64,000 nt of DNA, taken from assembly GCA_016293535.1 (NCBI GenBank), contig JAEDEB010000003.1:1-64000 (forward strand), in the 5' to 3' direction. Positions 35,620-44,327 of this stretch are shown in pieces; positions within the stretch are counted from its first letter, which is position 1, and every line of letters begins with the position of its first letter. Under the pieces are notes generated by a model. The model was not told where the DNA came from and searched no databases. It was given only the letters and a program-made list of their open reading frames with translations. Made by a program: the position numbers and the translations under genes. The DNA comes from Bacteroidales bacterium. GTDB lineage: Bacteria > Bacteroidota > Bacteroidia > Bacteroidales > UBA932.

Positions 35620-35910
35620 CTATTCGGTTATATCTTCCTCATCAGGCGCTATCAGATTATAGCGTGAGAGGAATATCCCCAACGACGCGAGCGAAATAAA
35701 GATAACTGCCGGCCAGATATGCTCCATCATATAGAGCATGATGTAAGCAAGGGCAGAGATTATAGCGTAGGACACCAGCGTCAGGAACGAAAGGGCCAGG
35801 AATAGCCCAACGAAAGTAATGAAGTACTCCAGCTTAGTGGAGCAGTTTGGCAGTATCTGGAACGAGAGATACCTCTTCCATACGCCATAGGAGTGATTTT
35901 TCTTTGCCAT
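35620..35910 (-). CDS. Small membrane protein
   Basis: This protein has 96 residues from MAKKNHSYGVWK. Three hydrophobic segments are visible (YFITFVGLFLALSFL, YAIISALAYIMLYMM, AVIFISLASLGIFL), with an acidic end. It opens the operon that also carries the 35376 gene and ardC, and follows a strong leader hairpin. Earlier in-frame starts lie inside that hairpin. Confidence 0.55.
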   Translation of the reverse strand: MAKKNHSYGVWKRYLSFQILPNCSTKLEYFITFVGLFLALSFLTLVSYAIISALAYIMLYMMEHIWPAVIFISLASLGIFLSRYNLIAPDEEDITE

Positions 35911-35936
35911 AACTGTTGTTTTTGGGGGTTCCGATG

Positions 35937-36000
35937 TTCTTCTCCGACCTTCGGAGAGGCTCACTTGAGCCATAACCTCGACGAAAGAGTCGGAGAAGAA
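35937..36000 (-). promoter_or_regulatory. Leader hairpin of the ardC operon
   Basis: TTCTTCTCCGAC pairs with GTCGGAGAAGAA at 35989-36000. The loop region contains GGCTCAAGTGAGCC and ends in GTGAG. On the minus strand a TTTG lies 19 nt before a TTTCG in the 5' arm, the spacing of a Bacteroidetes promoter. Confidence 0.65.
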
Positions 36001-36035
36001 TTTAGGGGGCAAAAAGCAATCTCCATACAAGAATA

Positions 36036-36060
36036 GGGGGCCGGTTTAATCCGGTCCCCC
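36036..36060. terminator. Terminator after dnaN
   Basis: GGGGGCCGG and CCGGTCCCCC form a stem with a short loop, with T-rich flanks on both strands. Confidence 0.75.
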
Positions 36061-36068
36061 TTCTTTTG

Positions 36069-37184
36069 TCACTCGAGAGCCAGAGGCATCAGAATCGCTT
36101 TCTCGGCGATTGCCTCCTCTTCACGGGACGGAGTGAAGAGCACGGCGCGTTTCGCTCCGTTGAACTGTATGCGCAGGATGTTGCAGGAAAGGCTTGCTAT
36201 GACCTCGAGGAGGTGTTTGGCGTTGAAGCCGATGGTCATTTCAGGACCTTGGTAATCGGCCTCCATCTTGTCGTGCGCAGAAACGCAGAAGCCCAAATCC
36301 TGTGCTTCGGCGGAGAGACCGCCCGCTGCCAGTTGGAATTTCACCAGCGAGGAGGACCTGTCAGCGCAGACGCTGATGCGGGATACCATATCCATGAGGT
36401 CCTTGCGGTTCAGCGAAATCTCCGATTCCGAACCTTTCGGCAGGATTGAGCGGTAATTAGGGTACTTCGCTGTGACGAGTCTCGCAAGAAGGGTATATCC
36501 AGGAATTGCGAACCTCACATACGAGGCATCGAACAACGCAGTCACAGTCGAGTCTGCTTCCGCTCTGGAGAGAACGGCTTTAAGTACGCTGCAGGCTTTG
36601 CGATGGAGGATGAAAGAGCCTTCACCGTCAGTCGTCTTTATTCCGGCGATTACGAGCTTACGCGCGTCCGTCCCCACGAGTTGGGTTCCGGACGGTCCCA
36701 TATCGAAGAACACGCCAGCCATGGCCGGACGGGTGTCGTCATCGGAGGTCGCGGATTCGGCGCAGGATAGAGCCGAGAGCAGCTCAGTTGGAACGAAATT
36801 CCCTATTGTATATGACTCGGATATATCCGGAGGAGTAGGGAAGTCATTGTGGTCATAGACCGGAAGAGACGAGTAACCGCTGGACCACGAGAGGACAATG
36901 GACTTATCCTTCAGCTCCATGACAGTGGAGCCTTGCGGGATACGGTCAACGATTCCCTTGAGCTTCTCTGCGCTAATCACGCAGGCTCCCTTTTCGGCAT
37001 CGAGGCCGACAGGTATGCTTGTGGAGAGGAACACCTCCGTATTGGAGGCGGTCAGGAAGAGTTTTCCATCTTCCACCTTAGCGAGGATGCCTCCAAGAAT
37101 AGGGATGGAAGGCTTTGACGGAATGACCTTGAAAAGGTCTTGCAGGACTTTGACGAAGTCACTGTTTTGGAATGTACATTTCAT
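36069..37184 (-). CDS. dnaN: DNA polymerase III sliding clamp, element-encoded
   Basis: This is a beta clamp of 371 residues from MKCTFQNSDFVKVLQDLF. The sequence covers all three clamp domains: IPILGGILAKVEDGKLFLTA, PAMAGVFFDMGPSGTQLVGT with TDARKLVIA, and the end EKAILMPLAL. That is the length of chromosomal DnaN. Clamps are rare on mobile elements. A spare one in the leading region could speed second-strand synthesis or redirect host polymerases. The gene has its own leader hairpin and terminator. Confidence 0.93.
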   Translation of the reverse strand: MKCTFQNSDFVKVLQDLFKVIPSKPSIPILGGILAKVEDGKLFLTASNTEVFLSTSIPVGLDAEKGACVISAEKLKGIVDRIPQGSTVMELKDKSIVLSWSSGYSSLPVYDHNDFPTPPDISESYTIGNFVPTELLSALSCAESATSDDDTRPAMAGVFFDMGPSGTQLVGTDARKLVIAGIKTTDGEGSFILHRKACSVLKAVLSRAEADSTVTALFDASYVRFAIPGYTLLARLVTAKYPNYRSILPKGSESEISLNRKDLMDMVSRISVCADRSSSLVKFQLAAGGLSAEAQDLGFCVSAHDKMEADYQGPEMTIGFNAKHLLEVIASLSCNILRIQFNGAKRAVLFTPSREEEAIAEKAILMPLALE

Positions 37185-37204
37185 AACTATGATTTTAAGG
37201 TTTG

Positions 37205-37276
37205 ACTTCCGGGTACAGCCGCAAGGGGCACACCTGCCCTTTCCCCTTGCGGTCTGGACTGAAGGCAACGGGAAGT
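37205..37276 (-). promoter_or_regulatory. Leader hairpin of dnaN
   Basis: CCGCAAGGGG pairs perfectly with 37243-37252. An outer ACTTCC/GGAAGT pair closes the element. The loop ends in GGTGTG on the minus strand. Confidence 0.65.
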
Positions 37277-37277
37277 A

Positions 37278-37568
37278 TCACTCTTGTCGAAAATCCCGGA
37301 GTGTCCCCCTCATGTTGTCGTAACGGCAGAGGAGACCTTTGTAGCCAGGGAACACCAGTCTCTCCCCATTGGAGCGAAAAAGGGGTAAAAGACTCGATCC
37401 GTACAGAGGGGATTGTACACAGGCGAAGGCCGCTCCTTCGGGTTCTTCGCCGTATCCCATAGCGAAATAGATTTTGCGCGGATCGGTCCGCACCACACCG
37501 AAATGATCGGTGTAGTGCAACTGACCGACTATCTGCGGCGGTATAGCGAGAGGAATTGACATATTCAT
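37278..37568 (-). CDS. Hypothetical small protein
   Basis: This protein has 96 residues from MNMSIPLAIPPQIVG, whose start overlaps the stop of the YubB-like gene (ATGA). It is soluble, and its HYTDHFGVVRTDPRKIYFAM region has no recognised motif. It is translationally coupled to the gene upstream. Confidence 0.5.
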   Translation of the reverse strand: MNMSIPLAIPPQIVGQLHYTDHFGVVRTDPRKIYFAMGYGEEPEGAAFACVQSPLYGSSLLPLFRSNGERLVFPGYKGLLCRYDNMRGTLRDFRQE

Positions 37569-38209
37569 TCCTCCTCCCACTGTATCAGTTCCACATACAC
37601 ATCTCTGTCGGCGGCTTCGGTACGCCATTCCTCCGTGAGTTCTTCTGCACGGCTGAATGATATACCAGGATAGTCGTCGGGATTGAGCCCGGCAAGACGG
37701 AGAATAGCGGCGACGGCTTCCTGCTCGTCATCGGTATAGACTTCGCAGAGATCGTCAGCGTAAACCTCATATTTCTGGAAACCGAGTCTCTTTTGAGGGT
37801 CGTGTATTGTGTGGAAGTTACCAAATTCATCAGTTGACCGATAAGCCAGCTCGAAAGATGGAAATCTTTCGCAGAGGAGCTCCTCAAAGTCCTTCGACTG
37901 CCCCCATGCGGTTTCCGTAGAGAAACGCACGCATCCGTCCTCTCCGATGACCATGTCCACGCCATTTCCGCTTCCAGAAGGACCGCAAAAGCAGGCACAG
38001 GCGGAGGCATCGGGGTTCAGCGTGCCACGACAGAACACCTTTTCCCAATCAGCACCAAGCAGAGACACGAGATTACCGAGCCAGTATTTTCCAAACCCGT
38101 TGGGGCTCACGTCTTCCCTATTTGGAAGGGAATTGACCATATCGCAGAACTCCTGGAGTTCTTCACGGCTGCCTGAGCAGCAGTAATTTGTTGCAGACCA
38201 ATTTGGCAT
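37565..38209 (-). CDS. YubB/DUF1281-like ferredoxin-fold protein
   Basis: This protein has 214 residues from MPNWSATNYCCSGSREEL. The opening MPNW plus a GSREELQEF stretch is the hallmark of the DUF1281/YubB family, small-fold proteins common on plasmids and phages, including F-like leading regions. Its function is not known. It is preceded by a leader hairpin and coupled to the gene at 37278. Confidence 0.6.
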   Translation of the reverse strand: MPNWSATNYCCSGSREELQEFCDMVNSLPNREDVSPNGFGKYWLGNLVSLLGADWEKVFCRGTLNPDASACACFCGPSGSGNGVDMVIGEDGCVRFSTETAWGQSKDFEELLCERFPSFELAYRSTDEFGNFHTIHDPQKRLGFQKYEVYADDLCEVYTDDEQEAVAAILRLAGLNPDDYPGISFSRAEELTEEWRTEAADRDVYVELIQWEEE

Positions 38210-38242
38210 AATGTCGATATTAAGAATTAACATATCCTCACC

Positions 38243-38275
38243 GTGAGGACATTACACATATAACAATGTCCTCAT
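38243..38275 (-). promoter_or_regulatory. Leader hairpin of the YubB-like gene
   Basis: GTGAGGACATT pairs with AATGTCCTCAT (10 of 11 positions) around an 11-nt loop that reads GTTATATGTGT on the minus strand. TACCCTTCG precedes it, similar to the element before 42960. Confidence 0.65.
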
Positions 38276-38293
38276 GGCGAAGGGTATGGCACA

Positions 38294-38325
38294 AGAAAAG
38301 CCCGCCTCTGCAGGCGAGCTTTTCT
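38294..38325. terminator. Terminator after the VWA gene
   Basis: A 13-bp stem, AGAAAAGCCCGCC with GGCGAGCTTTTCT (one G:T), has T-rich arms on both sides. Confidence 0.8.
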
Positions 38326-38333
38326 CTTGTCAA

Positions 38334-40301
38334 TCACATAGTCGTCTTGGTAGCGTTCTTGAGAATAGCCTGACGCACGATCTTGCCAAGTTGTCTTGGA
38401 AGAGTATCCATGTTATCGAAGACCACATAGTGGTCGAACATCAGCGCCGGATCATGGCTATGATTTATGGCTATCTGGACGGGAGAGAAGCCTGTCTTCG
38501 TCACCTCAGTCACAGCTGCTCTTGTATCCCGGATTGCCGCATCTCCGGTATAGCCACATGCGGCAGGAGCGCCATCCGACAGGACAAAGAAGAGACACTT
38601 GTCCTTTGTGAATCGGCGAACCCGCCTGGCCACTTCACGGATAGCGTAGCCGTCGCGATTGTTTACGCGGGCATCGGGAGCTCCAAGTGCCTTGAGATTC
38701 CCAACTCCGTGCTCCTTATAAACGGTAATGACGGTCTCTTGGTCAATTATATCCGCGGTATGTCCGTAGATATACAGGTCGATGCCGGGGAGGCCGGAGA
38801 GAGCTTGATCCAGAAGGATTGCCGTCTTTCGTGCGGATTGTATCCTATTGCCTGCGCACATCGAGCCAGATTCGTCAATGAGAATGCACACCGCCATATT
38901 GTCGGCTTTGGTCACGCTCTGCTGACGGTAGACCGTCTGGCTACCCTGGAAGGCGTCAGCCAGTTTATTGACGTCGAAGTGGCCTGAACGCATCCCGAGG
39001 AGGTTGCGGCGCAGCTCCTGACCGTGGCTCTGGAGAACTCTACGGACGGAAGGTATGTATTTCTTCACATCATCAAGACTTTCTTGGTATATACGTTCCG
39101 TCTTGGAGTTGAGTTCAGGCTTCTCGAAGAAGGAATCTACATTCATCCCGCGCTCGACGCGTCCATCGCAGATTTTCTCAATACGGCGCTCGTTCCTTAC
39201 GAGAGACGACGCGTCCATATCATCGAGAGCACTTCCAAAATCCTTACTCAGGGAGCCAAGCAGTTTCTTAACCTCCCCAAGAAGTTCCTCCGCGCTTTTT
39301 CCACCAGCGGCAGCACCGGCACCCGTTCCGTCTTCTTCATCAGAAGAGGATTCCTCATCGCCGGACGACTCACCGTCCGAATCCATTTCGGATTCACTAT
39401 CTTCAGACTCGCTATCTTTGGACCCGTTTTCCTCGGATTCAGTATCATCAGACTCGTTCTCCTCGGATTCGGTATCTTCGGATTCACCCTCCTCAGGATC
39501 CGGCATCTTATCGTCTTTGGGCTTTGGCTTGGACTCTTCTTCGGCCACTTCGCGGATGAGAGCCGCTATGGCTTTAGCGCACTCCCCTGAACCCTTCGTG
39601 GAATCCGGATAAGGGGTAAGAAGGTCCTTTGCCCGAAGCAGCAGAGGTCCAAACTCCTCGATGTCGGAATGTAAGAGAATCTTCGGATAGCGGATAAGGG
39701 CAAGAACAGCATTGACAAAGCGTATGGTCTTGTCGGACGGTGTACTACTGCCCTCACGCGCCTTGTCGAAGGCGTGGTACTTCGCGCAGGCGATGAACTT
39801 CGCCAGACCGGGAGTCTCATGGCCGCAGATACGCTCGATCCGCTCATCCTCGATGATGTTCTGAAGCGAGTGCTCCAGTTCATCACTGAGCCCCGCGCCT
39901 TTCTCCGTATAGAGCAGGTGACACGATTCGTGGATGGCGTAGCCCAAAAAGGTATCGAGCTTCTGGCCAATGGTCAGGCTCTCATCATCGAAGACTTCGG
40001 TGGATACCGCTACTTCGGAGAAGTCGGTATAAGAACCGGAACCCGAGCCGGTATTTAGCTTGATATTCACCTTGAACGGAGGATTCATTGCAGTGATCAT
40101 CTTTCTGGCGAGGCCATACGCCTTCACCAGAAGTTCCTCATCGTCCTTCGTGTCAGTAATGTAGGACGAGTATCCTGTTCCTTCCGGGATGGTTTTCTCC
40201 CATCCAAGTCGGCCGTCCTTGCGTTCGAAAACGAAAGTCTCTCCGTCGCGATCAAGGAAGAGGTCATCTCTGAGTTTCTTTTCAATTTCAGCTGTATTCA
40301 T
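38334..40301 (-). CDS. HExxH metallopeptidase-like / VWA-domain protein
   Basis: This protein has 655 residues. The N-terminal third carries AIHESCHLLYTE, an HExxH zinc motif. A Ser/Glu/Asp-rich linker (about 265-330) follows. The C-terminal third is a von Willebrand A domain with the metal-ion site ILIDESGSM (DxSxS). The pair with the upstream MoxR-type ATPase matches MoxR/VWA chaperone systems, like CobS/CobT. The substrate is unknown. No cobalamin genes are nearby, so a role in assembling or dismantling a DNA-bound complex is possible. Confidence 0.7.
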   Translation of the reverse strand: MNTAEIEKKLRDDLFLDRDGETFVFERKDGRLGWEKTIPEGTGYSSYITDTKDDEELLVKAYGLARKMITAMNPPFKVNIKLNTGSGSGSYTDFSEVAVSTEVFDDESLTIGQKLDTFLGYAIHESCHLLYTEKGAGLSDELEHSLQNIIEDERIERICGHETPGLAKFIACAKYHAFDKAREGSSTPSDKTIRFVNAVLALIRYPKILLHSDIEEFGPLLLRAKDLLTPYPDSTKGSGECAKAIAALIREVAEEESKPKPKDDKMPDPEEGESEDTESEENESDDTESEENGSKDSESEDSESEMDSDGESSGDEESSSDEEDGTGAGAAAGGKSAEELLGEVKKLLGSLSKDFGSALDDMDASSLVRNERRIEKICDGRVERGMNVDSFFEKPELNSKTERIYQESLDDVKKYIPSVRRVLQSHGQELRRNLLGMRSGHFDVNKLADAFQGSQTVYRQQSVTKADNMAVCILIDESGSMCAGNRIQSARKTAILLDQALSGLPGIDLYIYGHTADIIDQETVITVYKEHGVGNLKALGAPDARVNNRDGYAIREVARRVRRFTKDKCLFFVLSDGAPAACGYTGDAAIRDTRAAVTEVTKTGFSPVQIAINHSHDPALMFDHYVVFDNMDTLPRQLGKIVRQAILKNATKTTM

Positions 40302-40309
40302 ACGCGATT

Positions 40310-40368
40310 AGGGTTGAACTGTAATGGAGTGTACATCGTACACTACCACTCCATTGCGGGTCAACCCT
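40310..40368 (-). promoter_or_regulatory. Leader hairpin of the VWA gene
   Basis: AATGGAGTG pairs perfectly with CACTCCATT, with an outer AGGGTTGA/TCAACCCT stem. The loop reads GTAGTGTACGATGTA on the minus strand and ends in ATGTA. Confidence 0.65.
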
Positions 40369-40383
40369 TCGAGGATACGGAAA

Positions 40384-40411
40384 AAGGGGAGCCGTTCACA
40401 CGACTCCCCTT
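40384..40411. terminator. Terminator after the MoxR gene
   Basis: AAGGGGAGCCG pairs with CGACTCCCCTT with one mismatch, followed by T-rich sequence on the minus strand. Confidence 0.75.
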
Positions 40412-40445
40412 CCCCAACAAAAACCAAGTTATGAATTCATGGCAG

Positions 40446-41744
40446 TTATACCGCCATGAAGCATGATCGTACAACAGAACGCTCACCATCAGTGTCGGTG
40501 CCTTCAAACTGAGGGAGCAGGGTCAGCTCAAGTGCCTGATAGACAGGGAAACCGTCACCGACAAGTTCCGCTACAGCGATGGTCTCTCGAGTAGAGACAC
40601 TTGCGGAGAGCTCGCCTTTGGCGAAGAGGTTGCGGACGGTGCCTGCCACCTTGACTATATTCTTCGCATCCTCGCTCTTGATGCCGCAGCGCTTGCAGAG
40701 GACTTTCTCCTCCTGCTCACCTGGCATATAGTTGAGTTCGAGGTTGAAGAATCGGTTGACCAGCGCCATGTCCAGCACACTGGTGCCGGTGTACATAGAA
40801 CCGATATTAGCGGTTGCTATGAAAACGCAGTCCGGATGGACTGCTATATTGGTCACTTCCTTGGAACCAGCCTGTTCCACAGGGAGGGAACGACGGTCAT
40901 CCAGACAAGGGAAGAGCAGGTTATTCGTTGTGATAGGAGCCCTGGAAAGCTCGTCCAGAAGGACGATTCCGGGTTTCTGCACCGCCTTGGCGAACGGTGC
41001 GTAGTCGAACACCGAGCTGCCTGCTTCCAGGCGATGCGAACCGAGCATCTGCACAGTCGGGTCGAACATGGAACCCATATCGAAGATAGACACCTCGAGG
41101 CCAAGTTTCTCGCCGATAAGGCGGACGAGCTGTGTCTTGCCTGTTCCGGTCGGGCCGGTGAGCATGGTGTTAACCTTACGGCGGATATTACGTATGAGCA
41201 ACTGCCAGTTGCTCTCACTGACATAGAAGCCGCAGTCCTCGATGGAAGGAACAGCGTAGTCACGGCGTATCTCATCAAGCAGGGAGACGGCAGGTCTCTT
41301 CTTCGCTTCGGAGGTTCTCTTGCTGCGCTTATCCGAAACACTTTTCTTCGTTTCTTCAGAGGAAACTGAATCAAAGAGACTGAGTTCGCGTGCGAAGATT
41401 GCTTCCGGAGCCTTCTCCTCCGTATCTTCAGCCAAGATAAGGTGCCTATGATGAGCAAGATAATTTTCCCAATCGCTCTTCATCTCGTTGGATGCCTCGT
41501 GCCAAAGTTCCTTCAGGTCTTCGTTCGGAACCATTGGATAGAGCACACTAGCGCTGTAGTGAGTGATGCTGTCAACCAAACTGCCTGACGCAAAGACGGT
41601 TCCCACAGGGTAGGCCTCGCGTATCGCGTGACTTCCCTTTACATTCTTTGATACGGAGATCTCCTCTGAACCGAGGTACTGTCCGGGAAGCGGGATTAGG
41701 CGCTGCTTGCCCGAGACCATTTTTGTTTTGAAGAAATAAGTCAT
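40446..41744 (-). CDS. MoxR-family AAA+ ATPase
   Basis: This protein has 432 residues from MTYFFKTKMVSGKQRLIP. Walker A is LTGPTGTGKTQLVRLIG and Walker B is GIVLLDELSRAP. Sensor residues follow in VFIATANIGSMYTG and ALVNRFFNLEL. MoxR ATPases remodel partners together with VWA proteins, and the gene downstream encodes one. An upstream extension falls inside the leader hairpin and is not used. Confidence 0.85.
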   Translation of the reverse strand: MTYFFKTKMVSGKQRLIPLPGQYLGSEEISVSKNVKGSHAIREAYPVGTVFASGSLVDSITHYSASVLYPMVPNEDLKELWHEASNEMKSDWENYLAHHRHLILAEDTEEKAPEAIFARELSLFDSVSSEETKKSVSDKRSKRTSEAKKRPAVSLLDEIRRDYAVPSIEDCGFYVSESNWQLLIRNIRRKVNTMLTGPTGTGKTQLVRLIGEKLGLEVSIFDMGSMFDPTVQMLGSHRLEAGSSVFDYAPFAKAVQKPGIVLLDELSRAPITTNNLLFPCLDDRRSLPVEQAGSKEVTNIAVHPDCVFIATANIGSMYTGTSVLDMALVNRFFNLELNYMPGEQEEKVLCKRCGIKSEDAKNIVKVAGTVRNLFAKGELSASVSTRETIAVAELVGDGFPVYQALELTLLPQFEGTDTDGERSVVRSCFMAV

Positions 41745-41765
41745 ATCTGGTATTGTTGGATTCCA

Positions 41766-41818
41766 TCCTTCGTGGATGGAGGTGGTACACCCGTCACCCC
41801 ACCTCCAGCTATGAAGGA
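41766..41818 (-). promoter_or_regulatory. Leader hairpin of the MoxR gene
   Basis: TGGAGGTGG pairs perfectly with CCACCTCCA, with an outer TCCTTC/GAAGGA pair. The loop GGTGACGGGTGTA ends in GTGTA. Confidence 0.7.
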
Positions 41819-41856
41819 CAGGAAGGCGACCTGCGAAAAAATCATTGACAAAAGAA

Positions 41857-41884
41857 AAGCAGCCCACTATCTGGTGGGCTGCTT
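41857..41884. terminator. Terminator after the first SSB gene
   Basis: An 11-bp perfect stem (AAGCAGCCCAC/GTGGGCTGCTT) with a 6-nt loop has T-rich sequence downstream on the minus strand. Confidence 0.85.
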
Positions 41885-41895
41885 CTTACTGATGC

Positions 41896-42291
41896 TTACT
41901 CCTGCGGGAGATCGTCGGTGAGAGCTTCTGCCTCCTCGGCCTCTTCCTCGGCGGTAGGGGTATCCTTAACCACTACGCTCAGTGATGTGGCAAGAACCTC
42001 GAGCGTGGTGTGACGCTGGCCGTCCGCTGCGGTGTAGCTATTGCTGTTCAGCCTGCCGTGTACGAGCACCGGCGTGCCCTTCTGAATCTTTTCGAGGGCG
42101 GTGATGTAGCGGCTGCCGGCAAAAGCGACTACTGGTGTCCAACTTGTAACTACGACCTTTTCGCCGTTGGCGTTGGTGTAAACATAATCTGTTGCGACAG
42201 AGAAAGAGATGGCCTTTTTGCCGTTTCTGGTGGTGATGTCCTTGACATTACCTACGAAGCCCTGGAGCTTTACCTGATTGATATTTTTCAT
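41896..42291 (-). CDS. ssb: Single-strand DNA-binding protein
   Basis: This protein has 131 residues from MKNINQVKLQGFVGN. The SSB OB fold is clear (KAISFSVATDYVYTNANGEK, TPVLVHGRLNSNSYT). The tail is acidic and ends DDLPQE, not the usual terminal phenylalanine. Leading-region SSBs coat the incoming strand. It is one of two full SSB genes here and has its own leader and terminator. Confidence 0.9.
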   Translation of the reverse strand: MKNINQVKLQGFVGNVKDITTRNGKKAISFSVATDYVYTNANGEKVVVTSWTPVVAFAGSRYITALEKIQKGTPVLVHGRLNSNSYTAADGQRHTTLEVLATSLSVVVKDTPTAEEEAEEAEALTDDLPQE

Positions 42292-42326
42292 AACACTCAA
42301 GAAATTATAAGTTTAACTTTGGATGG

Positions 42327-42393
42327 TTGTCTGTAACCCTTCAAGAGGCTTACACCCGAAAGCGAGCCTTCTTGAAAGGAATACAGATGACAA
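42327..42393 (-). promoter_or_regulatory. Leader hairpin of the first SSB gene
   Basis: A long stem (about 20 pairs) runs from TTGTC/GACAA inwards to GCCTCTTGAAGG. The loop TCGCTTTCGGGTGTAA ends in GTGTAA. Confidence 0.7.
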
Positions 42394-42446
42394 GGCAAAG
42401 GGAAAAGAGAACGACTGTGTGAGGTCCTCTCCCCCCCTCCCAGTCA

Positions 42447-42932
42447 TCAGAAGTGGTAATCTATTATTGAGCCGACATATATCTCATCGGGTAAATTCAC
42501 CAGCTCGTGCGCAAACTCTCCCGACTGCATCACATAGCCCGAATAGCCAGAATAGAAGAGGTAGGAGACATCGTGATATCTCTGCGTAAGATTAGTTACC
42601 TTGTAGTGCAGGAGACCGTCATCAATCCCTTTCTCGGTCAAGCTCTTGATTTTTTCGGCACTGTCTCTGAGCCACTCTTTGACCAGGATTCGGCGTTGTT
42701 CTTCGGGAACAAGGGTGATCTTCCTGCCCGGGAAATCAACCTTGCTTATGAAGGCAGAGAAACAACTTACGAAATCTTGGAAGTCTTCCTGGTAGCCGGC
42801 CTCGGAGGTGTTGACATCCCCGATATAGTCGGAACACGCTTCAACTGTCGCGTCTTCGATTAGACTGAACTCGTCTATAAACTCATCCGCTGCAAGCGGC
42901 TTGTTGGAAATTTGGAAAATTCTACTGTGCAT
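42447..42932 (-). CDS. Hypothetical protein
   Basis: This soluble protein has 161 residues, with a charged helical centre (QRRILVKEWLRDSAEKIK) and a tyrosine-rich end. No motif is recognised. It has its own leader hairpin. Confidence 0.5.
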   Translation of the reverse strand: MHSRIFQISNKPLAADEFIDEFSLIEDATVEACSDYIGDVNTSEAGYQEDFQDFVSCFSAFISKVDFPGRKITLVPEEQRRILVKEWLRDSAEKIKSLTEKGIDDGLLHYKVTNLTQRYHDVSYLFYSGYSGYVMQSGEFAHELVNLPDEIYVGSIIDYHF

Positions 42933-42959
42933 AGTTGCAAGATTTTATGGTTGCCGGCC

Positions 42960-43013
42960 CCCGTCTCCCTTGACGGAGGCTCAAAGAGCAACCCCTCCGT
43001 CAAAGGGTACGGG
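42960..43013 (-). promoter_or_regulatory. Leader hairpin of gene 42447
   Basis: TTGACGGAGG pairs perfectly with CCTCCGTCAA, and an outer CCCGT/ACGGG stem closes it. The loop GGTTGCTCTTTGAG ends in TTGAG. Its GGTTGC could also pair with GCAACC just after the stem, giving a pseudoknot. Confidence 0.7.
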
Positions 43014-43040
43014 CAAAGCAAAGGGAAGGCAAGACACGGA

Positions 43041-43066
43041 AAAAGGGGGACAGCTGTCCCCCTTTT
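43041..43066. terminator. Terminator after the PcfJ-like gene
   Basis: This is a perfect 26-bp palindrome, AAAAGGGGGACAG joined to CTGTCCCCCTTTT. Confidence 0.8.
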
Positions 43067-43085
43067 CTTATCCCCTTTGCCGTTT

Positions 43086-44228
43086 TCAGAACGGCAATAT
43101 CACCTCCTGCTTCTCGACCTGCTTCTCGCAAGAGAGCATTCGCTTCAGTGTCGCGGCGTGTCGCTGGACGAAGTCCTTGACCGCCTGATACAACTGTTCC
43201 GATGGACAGCGATTATGCGACAAGCGAACCTGGTCAATAGTCACGGAATCGCCTCCATCTCTCACAACCCCAAAGGTCGCCTCCTCCTGGCAACTACTTA
43301 TGTGGAAGGGCAGGTAATCGTGCGCCTGTATCCTCTTGAAGTAGTTGGTGTAAAGGCAATGGCCTTGGAGGTGACCTTCCTTAAACACCTGTGCCTCGGT
43401 GTTAAGAAGATGGACTCCGTCCTCTTCCACCGAGGCGGCCTCTTCGCCCCCATAAATCGCATCATCCGATTTCTCCTGCATCTGCGCCAGCATCAAGATG
43501 TTCGTCATCTTGTCGTGCTCGGCCATCAGCCGTCTTTCGCTCCAGCGCGGGTTGACCTTGCGGCCAAGGATGACCGCCTGTTTTACCGCGTCGGCAAACA
43601 GATCAAGCGGTATCGTTGGATGCAGTGTCAAACGCATAGCCTCCTGAAAGTCCGTTGTACCGGCAATCATATCGCAAATCGGAACACTGCAGTTGCCGAG
43701 ATCAAGATACTCCTTGAACAGCCGCCAGTCAACGGACTTTATCTTCAATGATTTCGCGTAGTCGCGATACATATCCTCCATTGAACAGATGTCGCCGAAA
43801 AGGATTCCTTTTATAATCCGCACTCTGTTCAATAACAAATTGAGCGAGGATGACATATACTGTTCCTCGCACAACCTCGTCGCCCATTGTATGCCGACAA
43901 TGGAGAATAAATGCTTGAGCGAATTGTGCGTGATGCAGTTTGTTCTGCATTTCCTCCCGTCAAGCACCAGCGTTTCAACCCAACAGGAGGTCGTGAAGAC
44001 CTTACCTCCTATCATCGTCAATTTTGACTGCTTTAGTCCGAAGAAGAGCCCGTTTTCCTTCTTGCGGAAGACATATTCACTCTTAAAATGAATCTCATTA
44101 CGAGCCTTGATGCGACGAAGGAGTGGGTCCTGGATGTTCAAAACATCCGTCAGCGTGTCGTATCCAACGACAGTCATTTGCTCCGGAACGCGTTCCAGGA
44201 GCAAGGAAAGTTTACTTTTTCTTGCCAT
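43086..44228 (-). CDS. PcfJ-like protein
   Basis: This protein has 380 residues from MARKSKLSLLLERVP. The C-terminal part has EGHLQGHCLYTNYFKRIQAH and FHISSCQEEATFGVVRDG, close to the conserved region of PcfJ-domain proteins carried by conjugative plasmids. The PcfJ role is not defined. A long leader hairpin precedes it and a perfect palindromic terminator follows. Confidence 0.6.
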   Translation of the reverse strand: MARKSKLSLLLERVPEQMTVVGYDTLTDVLNIQDPLLRRIKARNEIHFKSEYVFRKKENGLFFGLKQSKLTMIGGKVFTTSCWVETLVLDGRKCRTNCITHNSLKHLFSIVGIQWATRLCEEQYMSSSLNLLLNRVRIIKGILFGDICSMEDMYRDYAKSLKIKSVDWRLFKEYLDLGNCSVPICDMIAGTTDFQEAMRLTLHPTIPLDLFADAVKQAVILGRKVNPRWSERRLMAEHDKMTNILMLAQMQEKSDDAIYGGEEAASVEEDGVHLLNTEAQVFKEGHLQGHCLYTNYFKRIQAHDYLPFHISSCQEEATFGVVRDGGDSVTIDQVRLSHNRCPSEQLYQAVKDFVQRHAATLKRMLSCEKQVEKQEVILPF

Positions 44229-44246
44229 ATAAATCGGTTTTTGTTG

Positions 44247-44301
44247 TCCTGTCCCCTTTCTGTGGGTACAACGCACCCACCATCCACAGAAAGGGGTAGG
44301 A
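44247..44301 (-). promoter_or_regulatory. Leader hairpin of the PcfJ-like gene
   Basis: CCCCTTTCTGTGG pairs perfectly with 44284-44296, with an outer TCCT/AGGA pair. The loop contains GTTGTA at its 3' end, and its GTTGT could pair with ACAAC just downstream. Confidence 0.7.
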
Positions 44302-44327
44302 ATGAAGAAAACCAACCCTATGGCCTG

